Shown piece after piece: positions 1 to 6,822 of a DNA stretch of 34,943 nt (the first letter of the stretch is position 1; every line of letters starts with the position of its first letter). Origin of the DNA: Desulfobacterales bacterium HSG2 (GTDB lineage: Bacteria > Desulfobacterota > Desulfobacteria > Desulfobacterales > 4be13); the NCBI GenBank assembly GCA_030378035.1, contig JAUCGI010000049.1, positions 1 through 34,943 of the forward strand, in the 5' to 3' direction. A program made the translations under genes and the position numbers. The notes beneath the pieces are model-generated. The model did not search any database and was not told where the DNA came from. It saw nothing but the letters and a program-made list of their open reading frames with translations.

Positions 1-121
1 AGTTTTCGTTCGCACTCTGATTTTTTATTTATTATTCAGATACCCCTGCAAACAAGCCTTCCGAACTTCGGCAGAATGAAATTATCATTTAATTTCCTCT
101 AATTTTTTAAATAGCCGATAG

Positions 122-982
122 TCATGTAATATCTTTTATCTTCCCACATACAGAAGAATTGAAGAGGATTTAAAAAATCTGAACATTGACATTGAAGAAA
201 AAAATAACCGTTTCCATAGAGAATCCACAGACAAATTAATTCAATTCGGAATGGATGATATTCAGAAAAAATTCAAGAAAATCCAAGATGATATTCAGAA
301 GCTATCAAGCTTAGGGCTGTCTAAGATTTCCAATGAAATATTGAGCCAATTAGTAAGAGGAACTCCTGAAATAACGGCTTCCGATCTTAACCAAATGGAT
401 CCGGAAAGCATAAAGATTATCCTGGCACGAGTGGGAACAGCTATGTCTCAAGAAGATAAGGAGAAAATCGTTAAGATTATCAGTGATAAAAAACTAAAGG
501 ATGAAGATAAATTCCTCGTCTATTTCATTCAAAAATTAGTTGACATATATGATGATCAACAAAACTTGGATGATAAGATAAAAACCTACATAGATGTCTG
601 TAATGAATATTTGTCATTTTCAAAGAAGAAAATTATTTATAACGAGAGTGAAGTGGAGTTTTATATTGAATCCAGCTTCTACAAAGATAAAAAATTGCTT
701 ATTGATTTTCTGAGCAGTCTTTCATCAGGTGAAAAACAGATACTGTCATTATTCTCGAAAATATATTTATCAGAAGAGAATGAAAAGTTTTATGTTCTCT
801 TTGACGAGCCGGAACTGTCACTGTCTATTTTTTGGCAAGAGAGGTTATTACCTGATATTATAAAATCAAACCGATGTGAGAATTTAATTGTAGCTACACA
901 CTCCCCATTTGTTTATGATAATGAACTTGAAGATCATGCAGCCGGATTAATCGATTATATAACCGTTACGCTTGAGGACTAA
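122..982 (+). pseudogene. AAA ATPase, N-terminal half missing (AriA-like remnant)
   Basis: This is the C-terminal part of an ABC/SMC-type AAA ATPase. The frame is open from base 122, well before the first ATG at 251. The 43 codons upstream of that ATG look native: an LPTYRRIEEDL stretch is encoded at about 140-172, as found mid-protein in ATPases of this kind. The 3' part shows a signature-like LSSGEKQ (about 722-742), a Walker B-like VLFDEPELS (about 794-820) and an H-loop ATHSPF (about 895-912). No Walker A is encoded: a stop lies at 119-121 and the bases before it show no P-loop. The gene is therefore truncated at its 5' side and should not bind ATP normally. A broken DUF4435 gene follows 2 bases after the stop, which is the gene order of the PARIS anti-phage system (AriA-AriB). 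The PARIS assignment is inference from that pairing; other AAA-DUF4435 pairs exist. Confidence 0.72.
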
Positions 983-984
983 TA

Positions 985-1542
985 ATGACACCACAGGAAC
1001 TACTCAAAAAGAAATCTGCAAGTATTAATGTTATTTATCATAAATTTGTCTTAATTTCAAGCAAACTGGGGCAATCTGTTTTGTATTGTTTTTTGAAGGA
1101 AATGAAGACGGATCCTATTATATCAGCCGGATAAACAAGTTTTTTAATTCAACAGAACCAATCGTCTGTAAAGGAAAGGATAATGTCATAGGTATCTTTC
1201 ATAAACTAAATCAAAAAGACAAACGGGTGTAATTCAAGACTGTCGGTAAACGATTTTAACAGGGTTGCAACCTGCTGATATTTGTCAGTCTCAGTCTGTT
1301 GAAAAACGATTTAACCGACAGTCGTGAATTACACCCAAGACAAACCTGATGTTTATAAAAAAGCTTTCTTTATCGATAGGGACTTTGATGAGCCTCAAAA
1401 TGTGGAAGGTATTTATGAAACGCCTACTTATTCGATTGAAAACCTGTACTGTTCTGAAAACTGTTTGAAAAAGCCCCGTACTGAAAAGTTAATACAGATT
1501 ACCATAACCGGTCCTGCCGCAAACAGGGAAAAGTATATATAA
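985..1542 (+). pseudogene. DUF4435 (AriB-like) protein, frameshifted and MITE-interrupted
   Basis: Remnant of a DUF4435 (TOPRIM-like) protein. The ATG at 985 opens MTPQELLKKKS and reads to VLYCF. At the T6 run 1089-1094 the frame shifts (one T appears missing), and FEGNEDGSYY plus ISRINKFF continue in another frame, carrying the TOPRIM-type glutamate. At 1224 a 112-bp repeat element interrupts the gene. After it the original protein resumes as PDVYKKAFFIDRDFDEP, with the DxD-like DRD, then TPTYSIENLY. The end (about 1480-1542) no longer resembles the family, and the whole is much shorter than the roughly 300 residues I expect, so the C-terminus is also lost. In PARIS this partner is the effector and the preceding ATPase the sensor. 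Here neither can be functional as written, unless the frameshift is a sequencing error, which the MITE insertion makes irrelevant. Confidence 0.75.
1225..1336. mobile_element. 112-bp MITE-like element with 9-bp target duplication
   Basis: The element starts gggtgtaattca and ends tgaattacaccc. The outer 24 bases of the two ends are inverted repeats with two mismatches, and similarity continues weakly inward. It is flanked by the direct repeat aagacaaac at 1216-1224 and 1337-1345, which is a clear target-site duplication. It encodes nothing and lies inside the DUF4435 gene. A second copy, itself split by another insertion, is at 12125-12443. It is presumably mobilised in trans by a transposase not present in this window. 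Confidence 0.88.
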
Positions 1543-1570
1543 AATTTAATTTATATTAAAGGATTTTAGT

Positions 1571-2716
1571 ATGATATTAGGGTATGGAGCAAAAAATTTT
1601 CTCTCTTTTAAAGAAGGTATGGAAATTTCATTTCGATTAAAGAAAGGGTGTCCTGAAGAAATTTCTATGGGGAAGAATTATTCAACAATATTATGTGTAA
1701 AAGGGGCAAACGCATCCGGCAAAACAAATGCTTTAAAAGTATTATCATTTATCAGAGAGGTTTGTTGTAATTCATTTAATAATAAGCCGGAAGATGAATT
1801 TAAATTCGAGACATATTTTTTTAATAAAAAGAGATCAGTTTTTTTTGTGGAATTTTGTGATAATAATGTTGAATATAAATATGAATTGGAGTTGAATAAA
1901 AAACAAATATACAGAGAAGCACTTTACAGGAAGAAGAAAAGGCCAATAACTGTATTTGAAAGAATTGAGAATTCTATTAGGAGCAGGATAAGAGAGTTTA
2001 ATGAAATTGACAATATCAAACTAAGAAACAATGCCTCAATAATAAGTACAGCTTATCAATATGAATTGCCGGTTTTCAGGAAAATATATAAATTTTTCGT
2101 TACCATCATCTTAAATGCTGATTATTCCACAGGATTGCCGGAACAGCCCTTAAGTATAGATTTGATAACAAAATATTATTATTTTAATCAGGAAGAATTT
2201 GAATTTGCAAAGGATATAATTAAAAAATGTGATTTAGGCATTGTGGATATTGAAATTGAAGAAAGACTGGATGATAAAGACCAAAAAAAACATGTTCCAC
2301 TGTTTATGCATGAAATAAAAAATAAAAGACATCATATTAGTTATTATGATGAATCCAGTGGAACAAAAAGTTTATACAGGCAATTATGTAGTTATTTTAT
2401 TGTATTAAAAAAATATGGAGGTGTTTTAGTGTCAGACGAATTTGATATTAACCTGCATCCTGACATATTGCCTTTTTTAATTCAGTTATTTACAGATAAA
2501 AAAACTAATAAAAAAAATGCTCAGTTATTATTTACAACGCACAATTCAAACATATTGGACACTCTGGGTCAACATAGAACCGTTTTGGTAAATAAAGACG
2601 AAAACGAAAGTTACTTATACAGGTTAGACGAAATTCCCGGTGATATGATCAGGAATGACAGGCCTATTGAACCGATATACAGAAGTGGTAAAATAGGCGG
2701 TGTGCCGAGAATATGA
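1571..2716 (+). CDS. AAA15-type ABC ATPase (defence-associated)
   Basis: A 381-residue ATP-binding protein of the AAA_15/AAA_21 class, related to RloA and abortive-infection ATPases. The Walker A is GANASGKTN at residues 45-53. The signature-like SSGTKSLY is near residue 260. The Walker B is VLVSDEFD with D289-E290, and the switch histidine sits in FTTHNSN (H324). The N-terminus, which opens with LGYGAKNFLSFKEG, is typical of the family, so the start is well supported; an AAAGGA ribosome site lies at 1558-1563. The stop overlaps the next start by four bases (ATGA, 2713-2716), so the two are almost certainly translated together. Such ATPases usually act as the sensor or motor of two-gene anti-phage systems, with the effector in the second gene. 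The composition is AT-rich, unlike the GC-richer genes to the right. Unlike the pair before it, this gene appears intact. Confidence 0.85.
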   Translation: MILGYGAKNFLSFKEGMEISFRLKKGCPEEISMGKNYSTILCVKGANASGKTNALKVLSFIREVCCNSFNNKPEDEFKFETYFFNKKRSVFFVEFCDNNVEYKYELELNKKQIYREALYRKKKRPITVFERIENSIRSRIREFNEIDNIKLRNNASIISTAYQYELPVFRKIYKFFVTIILNADYSTGLPEQPLSIDLITKYYYFNQEEFEFAKDIIKKCDLGIVDIEIEERLDDKDQKKHVPLFMHEIKNKRHHISYYDESSGTKSLYRQLCSYFIVLKKYGGVLVSDEFDINLHPDILPFLIQLFTDKKTNKKNAQLLFTTHNSNILDTLGQHRTVLVNKDENESYLYRLDEIPGDMIRNDRPIEPIYRSGKIGGVPRI

Positions 2717-3216
2717 AGAAATTTAAAAATACAAAAAAAGACAATTTCCTGGCAAGCATACCAAAAGAAAGCTTAGACAGTGATAAACAGGATATTGCTG
2801 ACCGGTGTAAATTTAATTTTTCATATTTTGACAATTCGCAGAAAGTCGGTCAGGATTTTAAAGATTGGAATAAAGAGCAGCTTGTAAAATTTCTAAACAA
2901 ACTCAAAGAATATTGCAAATTTTCTTTAAAATACTGGAAAAAACAACCGATTGGAAAAGCGAAAAAAAGGAAAACAGTGTATGCAAATTATGGTACATTC
3001 CCCAGAAAATCTGATTTCACTCACCCGAAACATATACCTCACCAAGCTGAATGGGGAAGATTTCGCTTAGAAGATGATATGAGATTAATAGGATTTGTAA
3101 TTCCAAACGATTATAAGGGGAAAAAGTCGAAAAAGGGTTTTTATTATGACATAAACACTTTTTATATAGTTTTTCTTGATGAAAAACATAATTTTTATAA
3201 GTCGGAAAAGAGATAA
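2713..3216 (+). CDS. Small basic partner of the AAA15 ATPase, unknown function
   Basis: A 167-residue, lysine-rich protein that I do not recognise by name. It begins in the four-base overlap with the ATPase, which ties it to that gene. Visible features are an N-terminal LASIPKESL, an aromatic FNFSYFDNSQ near residues 35-45, a lysine-rich helical middle, and a well-conserved-looking second half with FPRKSDFTHPKHIPH (about 98-112), WGRFRL and a C-terminal NTFYIVFLDEKHNFY. There is no signal peptide, membrane segment or known nuclease motif that I can name. The paired histidines in HPKHIPH could be catalytic or metal-binding, but that is speculation. By analogy with other AAA15 two-gene systems it is the likely effector or antitoxin. 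The gene ends just before a group II intron relic, which could mean that its 3' flank was rearranged. Confidence 0.7.
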   Translation: MKKFKNTKKDNFLASIPKESLDSDKQDIADRCKFNFSYFDNSQKVGQDFKDWNKEQLVKFLNKLKEYCKFSLKYWKKQPIGKAKKRKTVYANYGTFPRKSDFTHPKHIPHQAEWGRFRLEDDMRLIGFVIPNDYKGKKSKKGFYYDINTFYIVFLDEKHNFYKSEKR

Positions 3217-3248
3217 TATCCCCATGAGAGAGACCTTCTCAGAGGCCT

Positions 3249-3323
3249 GAGCGGTGTGACGGGAAACTGTCACGCACCGTTCTCAGGGGGCTTGGAGCTG
3301 GCAACAGCCCCCGGCTACCCGAC
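3249..3323 (+). mobile_element. Group II intron 3' relic: domains V and VI
   Basis: Bases 3249-3282 fold as a 34-nt group II intron domain V. The outer stem gagcggtg/caccgttc has the AGC triad, then there is a two-base bulge, and the inner stem tgacgg/ctgtca is capped by a GAAA loop. It is followed by a domain VI-like hairpin (gggggctt...agccccc, 3286-3312), and the intron end is expected near ctacccgac at 3323. No reverse transcriptase or 5' domains are present upstream, where the previous gene ends at 3216. This is therefore the tail of a deleted intron. Sub-class cannot be assigned from this piece. Confidence 0.8.
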
Positions 3324-3338
3324 TTTGGTGATGGGTTA

Positions 3339-3938
3339 ATCATATGCGGAGTTGTACGACATGGTTTGGCAAATTGAGACCTCTTTATGACAAAGCTTCG
3401 TGAATACAAACTCAGGCCCAGTTGCTTTACGAGGCATACCCCTGAGTATGAACAGGTGTATGAATATGTCAAATCATTTCTAAAAGGAATTGGAGTAACC
3501 CAGACAGAACATTTTGGCAGTACGGCTGTCCCTGGTTTAGGTGGGAAAAGCATAATAGATATCATGATAATAACCAAGGACATCAGAAGGATGGTTGTTA
3601 AATTGGAAGAAATTGGTTTCACTGAAAAACCATACGAGAATATTCCAAACGAAAAACCATTAAGAGTCGCTGAAATTGATTATCACGGCAACTTCTTCCA
3701 AGTTCATGCTCACATTGTGAACCCAAAGTCTGATTATCACTTAAAGAATATCCTGTTCAGAGATAATTTAAGAAAATCAGAGGTTTTAAGAACTCAGTAT
3801 GAAAAAATTAAGAAGCAGGCCATCAGATTGAACAAAGTTACTCCAATTGAGTATAATGATTTCAAAAGTGATTTTATAAAAAGGGTCACAAATTCAAAAT
3901 GCCAAACCACGATCGTACAACTCCATACCACATATGAT
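3339..3938. repeat. Imperfect inverted repeat flanking the GrpB-family gene
   Basis: Bases 3339-3370 (atcatatgcggagttgtacg...) recur inverted at 3901-3938. The two arms are identical over most of 32 bases, apart from a 5-6 base indel and a few mismatches. The left arm lies between the intron relic and the gene. The right arm is read as the last codons of the gene, so the C-terminal 20 or so residues are repeat-derived. The arrangement suggests a mobile cassette or a terminal repeat of a small element. Confidence 0.7.
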
Positions 3939-3959
3939 GAACGCAAACACAACAAGTAG
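3387..3959 (+). CDS. GrpB/UPF0157 family nucleotidyltransferase-like protein
   Basis: A 190-residue cytoplasmic protein of the GrpB (UPF0157) family, a branch of the nucleotidyltransferase fold whose substrate is not established. The family hallmark HFGSTAVPGLGGKSIID spans about residues 43-59. The second half carries a YHGNFFQVHAHIV-like stretch, and DYHLKNILFRDNLR also matches the family. The likely native end is near KSDFIKRV. The remaining residues to the stop are translated from the right arm of an inverted repeat. GrpB-like genes are frequent in integron cassettes, and an attC-like palindrome follows immediately, so this may be a captured cassette gene. No strong ribosome site precedes the ATG, although a TTTAT spacer lies next to the left repeat arm. 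Confidence 0.82.
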   Translation: MTKLREYKLRPSCFTRHTPEYEQVYEYVKSFLKGIGVTQTEHFGSTAVPGLGGKSIIDIMIITKDIRRMVVKLEEIGFTEKPYENIPNEKPLRVAEIDYHGNFFQVHAHIVNPKSDYHLKNILFRDNLRKSEVLRTQYEKIKKQAIRLNKVTPIEYNDFKSDFIKRVTNSKCQTTIVQLHTTYDERKHNK

Positions 3960-4008
3960 TTGCAGCGGACGGCTAGTCGCCGCTGCTGAACATTAACATT
4001 AGCACCCT
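3946..4008 (+). other. Integron attC-like recombination site (degenerate)
   Basis: Right after the GrpB-family gene lies acacaac, then gcagcgg...ccgctgc as a palindromic core, then attaaca and attagca. The layout of outer box, imperfect hairpin and inverse core resembles an integron attC site with the final GTTRRRY degenerated to attagca. The position at the cassette gene's 3' end fits. No integron integrase is in the window. This is a pattern judgement, not a scored match. Confidence 0.45.
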
Positions 4009-4159
4009 TGCTTTAGTTGATGAGCCGCCTATTTATGTCTGGGGCAAACCGAGTAATGTACCTAATCTTGCCAGTCTTTATAAAAACAATGATAATATTT
4101 TTTGCTCCGAAAGAGAGGCTTGGGAAGAAGCCAATTATAGAAATCGTTCAGCCAAATAG
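4001..4159 (+). other. Unrecognised coding remnant
   Basis: The frame containing bases 4019-4021 is open up to the TAG at 4157-4159 and translates to a protein-like stretch with VDEPPIYVWGKPSNVPNLAS and SEREAWEEANYR. It lacks a proper start because the attC-like region lies directly before it. Composition and residue pattern look like a genuine protein fragment cut at its 5' end. Family unknown. The following 90 bases, up to the antitoxin gene, show nothing recognisable. Confidence 0.35.
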
Positions 4160-4253
4160 AAACAGCCTTGTGCTGTATCATCAAAATTTATTGAGGGTGT
4201 GGTTTCTGTAAAAAGTTGCCACATCTTCCGAAAGATGGAAGAAAAAAAGAACA

Positions 4254-4499
4254 ATGATAGCAATCTGGGAAGAACTCTTAAAAACAGCATCCGAATTTTC
4301 CGAAGAAGAACAGAAAATACTTGCAAGTCATTGGCTTCGGGAAATAAGATTGCCTGACTTTATAGAAACAATCAGAGATGAAATGAAATGGGAGAAATCT
4401 TTTCCAGAGTCTCAGGATGTTCTTGAAATGATGGCAGACAGAGCCCTTAAAGAAATCAGAGAGGGGAAAGCGGAACAGACCGGATGGGATGAGTTATGA
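4254..4499 (+). CDS. Type II toxin-antitoxin antitoxin-like protein
   Basis: An 81-residue acidic protein with a helical, charged C-terminus (SQDVLEMMADRALKEIREGK and a WDEL end), typical of short antitoxins that wrap a RelE/ParE-type toxin. The N-terminal part (LLKTASEFSEEEQK) also looks helical; no clear DNA-binding motif is visible. Its stop overlaps by four bases (ATGA, 4496-4499) with the start of a decayed RelE-like toxin gene, the usual antitoxin-toxin order. Because the toxin is broken, the antitoxin is probably an orphan. Assignment rests on size, composition and neighbour. Confidence 0.6.
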   Translation: MIAIWEELLKTASEFSEEEQKILASHWLREIRLPDFIETIRDEMKWEKSFPESQDVLEMMADRALKEIREGKAEQTGWDEL

Positions 4500-4715
4500 T
4501 TTCCCGAATTCTTCCGAGTTTTAGAAAAGCTTTCCGGTCTCTGCCGAAGAAATACGGAAGCAGGCAAAAGAAGCGTACAAAGTGTGGAAAAGAAATTCTT
4601 TTGACAACTCTCTGAATTTCAAACAGGTTCATCCGTCAAAACCGGTATATTCTGTGAGTTACGTTGAAACTGGCGGGCTTTGGGGGTCAGAGAACCCAAA
4701 AATACGGTAACAGGC
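4496..4715 (+). pseudogene. RelE/ParE-type toxin, multiply frameshifted
   Basis: Starting at ATG 4496, MISRILPSFRKAFRSLPK reads in one frame. The match to RelE-like toxins then moves to a second frame, EIRKQAKEAYKVWKRNSF followed by LNFKQVHPSKPVYSV. Near 4660-4690 it moves to a third frame, where RALGVRE (the GWRALGV core of these toxins) can be read. The first-frame product would stop at about residue 40. At least two frameshifts therefore separate the pieces, and the final strand is lost. The intact toxins are mRNA interferases or gyrase poisons of about 85 residues; this one should be inactive. Confidence 0.65.
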
Positions 4716-4827
4716 GCATCTACCCGGAACCGGACGCAAAAAAGCCTGCGCCGGTGAGCTTTGTCGTTAGCCCACATGATGAGGTGATAATTTTATGCGA
4801 AAAAATTTGCCATTGGACAGTATCAGA

Positions 4828-5010
4828 ATGGATAAAACAGCGTTTTCAGTAAGTTCGATTGATGATGAATCCGATGAGAAACAGTACTGGTTATCAAAAA
4901 CTCCCGTCGAACGCATGTACGGGGTTGAAATAATGAGACAGATGCTTTATGGATACAATCCGGTTACCGCAAGACTTCAGAAATTTTTTGAGATTGTTGA
5001 ACTGTCATAA
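4828..5010 (+). CDS. Small conserved protein upstream of nucleotidyltransferase
   Basis: A 60-residue protein (from MDKTAFSVSS; a start at 4795 would add 11 residues). The core SDEKQYWLSKTPVERMYGVE and the end GYNPVTARLQKFFEI are, to my knowledge, a recurrent small protein encoded directly before and overlapping AbiEii-like nucleotidyltransferase genes. It overlaps that gene here by 62 bases, in a different frame. It is likely the antitoxin or partner of the pair. Because the nucleotidyltransferase is truncated, the module is probably inactive. No clear ribosome site is visible before either start. Confidence 0.6.
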   Translation: MDKTAFSVSSIDDESDEKQYWLSKTPVERMYGVEIMRQMLYGYNPVTARLQKFFEIVELS

Positions 5011-5215
5011 GGCCGAATATCTGCTTATCGGCGGTTTCGCTGTGGGATATCACGGATATCCGAGGGCAACCGGAGATATGGATATCTGGATTGCGGCTTC
5101 TCCTGAAAATGCGGATAAGATGGTCAGCGTGCTGAAAGAATTCGGGTTTGATGTGCCGGAACTGAATGCTGATCTGTTCCTGAAAAAAAGACAGGTGATA
5201 TATAGGAGGTGCAAA
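4949..5215 (+). pseudogene. Nucleotidyltransferase (AbiEii-like), C-terminal half deleted
   Basis: The first 89 codons encode the N-terminal half of a MNT/AbiEii-type nucleotidyltransferase: LLIGGFAVGYHGYPRATGDM and the catalytic GDMDIWI with D43 and D45, then ENADKMVSVLKEFGF and VPELNADLFLKK. At about codon 84 the family sequence ends, and the frame runs without a stop into the next gene (a Panacea-domain protein starting at 5216). The normal protein has about 180 residues. The junction therefore looks like a deletion that joined two modules; the in-frame fusion would be 272 residues. It cannot complete the transferase fold. Confidence 0.7.
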
Positions 5216-5767
5216 ATGGAATTCAATTATGATCCCTTAAAAACGGTTCAGGCTGCCGCTCTTTTTTTAAAACTGAACAGGCAACCTATGAAATATATGA
5301 AGCTGATTAAGTTGCTTTATATTGCAGATCGGATAGCTTTGGACAGGATGGATGACACTATTACCGGAGACAAGTATGTTTCAATGGATCACGGACCTGT
5401 TCTGAGCAAAGTGTACGATCTGATTAACCAAGGGCCCGTATATGAAAAAGACAATCCCTGGTTTAAATATATTTCGCCGCCTCAGAAGTATTGCGTCGAG
5501 TTATGTGGGGACCCGGGAAATGACGAACTTTGCGAAGAGGAGGAGGAAGTTATCGAAGGCGTTTACAAAGCGTTTGGACAGATAAATGTTTGGAAGTTAT
5601 CGAATTTAACCCATTTCATACCTGAATGGCAGGATCCGCACGGAAGCGCAATCCCGATTCGTATTGAGGATATCCTCCGGGAACTGGGAAAAAACGAAAA
5701 TGACATAAAAGCTGTTCAGAGAGATATCATCAGAGAAAATTATTTTGACATGCTGCTTGCAGACTGA
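5216..5767 (+). CDS. Panacea-domain (DUF4065, SocA/GepA-like) antitoxin
   Basis: A 183-residue protein starting at the ATG at 5216, preceded by an excellent ribosome site (taggaggt, 5202-5209), which is the reason for choosing this start over the in-frame upstream fusion. The PanA hallmark is clear: KYMKLIKLLYIADRIAL near residues 24-40, then SMDHGPVLSKVYDLI, and later LSNLTHFIPEWQDPHG with a final IEDILRELGK. Panacea proteins neutralise a wide variety of toxins encoded next to them. Here the next gene is a HaeII-family restriction enzyme fragment, which overlaps its end. The opening of that next frame (a second ribosome site GGAGGA and MSNGDPVPLLK at 5785) may be the remnant of the original toxin partner. 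Confidence 0.8.
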   Translation: MEFNYDPLKTVQAAALFLKLNRQPMKYMKLIKLLYIADRIALDRMDDTITGDKYVSMDHGPVLSKVYDLINQGPVYEKDNPWFKYISPPQKYCVELCGDPGNDELCEEEEEVIEGVYKAFGQINVWKLSNLTHFIPEWQDPHGSAIPIRIEDILRELGKNENDIKAVQRDIIRENYFDMLLAD

Positions 5768-6443
5768 ACGGAGGAATATCGGAAATGTCAAACGGGGATC
5801 CGGTCCCGTTATTGAAAGTTCAAGAGCAGAAGAGTTCGATTTAAACATGTTTCTTTCGGAATTTGTAAGGGATAAGGGGATAAAGCGCAGTATCGACAAA
5901 GCTTTTGAAATTGTTGTATATGCCTTGTTCAACACCCTTGTCAGGCATCTGAAGATCACTGTCACTGTGTCAGCCGATCCTGATGGAAGTGAGCTGTTGA
6001 AAGAATTTGAAGATTTTTCCCGTTTGTTGCTCAACATAGATGCCGAGAATCCGACAGTCAGCTTACCTGCCAGATTGTATCGTGCGGGCGTCACAAACGC
6101 GGCTGACAAAGGGCTGGACATATGGGGAAACTTCGGGCCTGTTGTACAGGTCAAGCATGTTACACTCACAGAGGAACTGGCCGAGGATATTTCTGACGGA
6201 GTTGCCGCTGATCGGATTGTAATTGTCTGCTCAGATGGTGAAAAGGAAATTACAGAACGCGTATGTCAGCAATTAAGCCACAGCATCCAAGGCGTTATTG
6301 TTCAGAGTCAGTTGGTGGAATGGTACAATCTGGCATTACGCGGACATTTCTCAAGTTGTCTGAGTACCGATTTGCTGAACAGCTTGTGTCAGGAATTCCA
6401 CAATGAATTTCCGTTCAGCAAAACTTTTGAACCTTTTTACTGA
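5745..6443 (+). CDS. HaeII-family type II restriction endonuclease, truncated at both ends
   Basis: From about residue 30 (EEFDLNMFLSEF, RSIDKAFEIVVYALF) this matches the HaeII restriction endonuclease family. The core LYRAGVTNAADKGLD (about 107-121) followed by GPVVQVKHV forms the likely PD-(D/E)XK site, with the aspartate of GLD and the lysine of QVK. The family is about 350 residues, whereas this frame is 232 and lacks roughly the first 100. The first 25 codons do not resemble the family, and a separate short frame MSNGDPVPLLK (5785) with a good ribosome site overlaps them, suggesting a deletion junction. At the 3' end the stop TGA (6441) is supplied by a 310-bp repeat element. Without the element the frame would run 16 more codons and stop at about 6820, two bases before the methyltransferase start. 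It is probably an inactive R gene beside a live M gene. Confidence 0.7.
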   Translation: MTCCLQTERRNIGNVKRGSGPVIESSRAEEFDLNMFLSEFVRDKGIKRSIDKAFEIVVYALFNTLVRHLKITVTVSADPDGSELLKEFEDFSRLLLNIDAENPTVSLPARLYRAGVTNAADKGLDIWGNFGPVVQVKHVTLTEELAEDISDGVAADRIVIVCSDGEKEITERVCQQLSHSIQGVIVQSQLVEWYNLALRGHFSSCLSTDLLNSLCQEFHNEFPFSKTFEPFY

Positions 6444-6749
6444 TTATAACGGATTTAGGGGAGGCTCAACGCAGAGGTCGCGGAGAACGCGGAGACACGC
6501 GGAGATATCAGCGGACCGGAGCGGAGGATCACCGCCATCAGGCCGGGGAACACAGCCGGCCGGGGAGGACATTGTCTCAGGCACTGTCAGGCCGCTCCGA
6601 CTCCCAACCCGGTGGGCAGCGGAGCGGAGGATCCGGTCGATTTCCTCTGCGTGACTCCGCGTGACTCCGCGTCCTCTGCGTTGAGTTCCGCTCAGACAGA
6701 CAGACCATGGCGGGTCAGAGGGAGGCTCCCCTAAATCCGTTATAATCAG
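6440..6749. mobile_element. 310-bp palindromic MITE-like element
   Basis: The ends are perfect 23-base inverted repeats (left 6440-6462 starting ctgattataacgg; right 6727-6749). Inside them is a second, looser inverted pair made of cgcgga-rich repeats (about 6466-6508 and 6650-6690). The flanks cctttttac (6432-6440) and cctttttttac (6750-6760) look like a target duplication whose T-run has changed length. It contains no gene. Single ends of the same family occur near 9845, 10853, 16884 and 34567. Confidence 0.82.
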
Positions 6750-6822
6750 CCTTTTTTTACAATGAAAGAGGGTATAATGACATTCACCAGCCTGATTCTC
6801 TCTTTTGGCTTGAGGATTAAAC

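Noticed and set aside
3085..3622. Minus-strand frames opposite the small basic gene and the GrpB-family gene
   Set aside because: They overlap better-supported plus-strand genes and the intron relic, and show no domain-like pattern.
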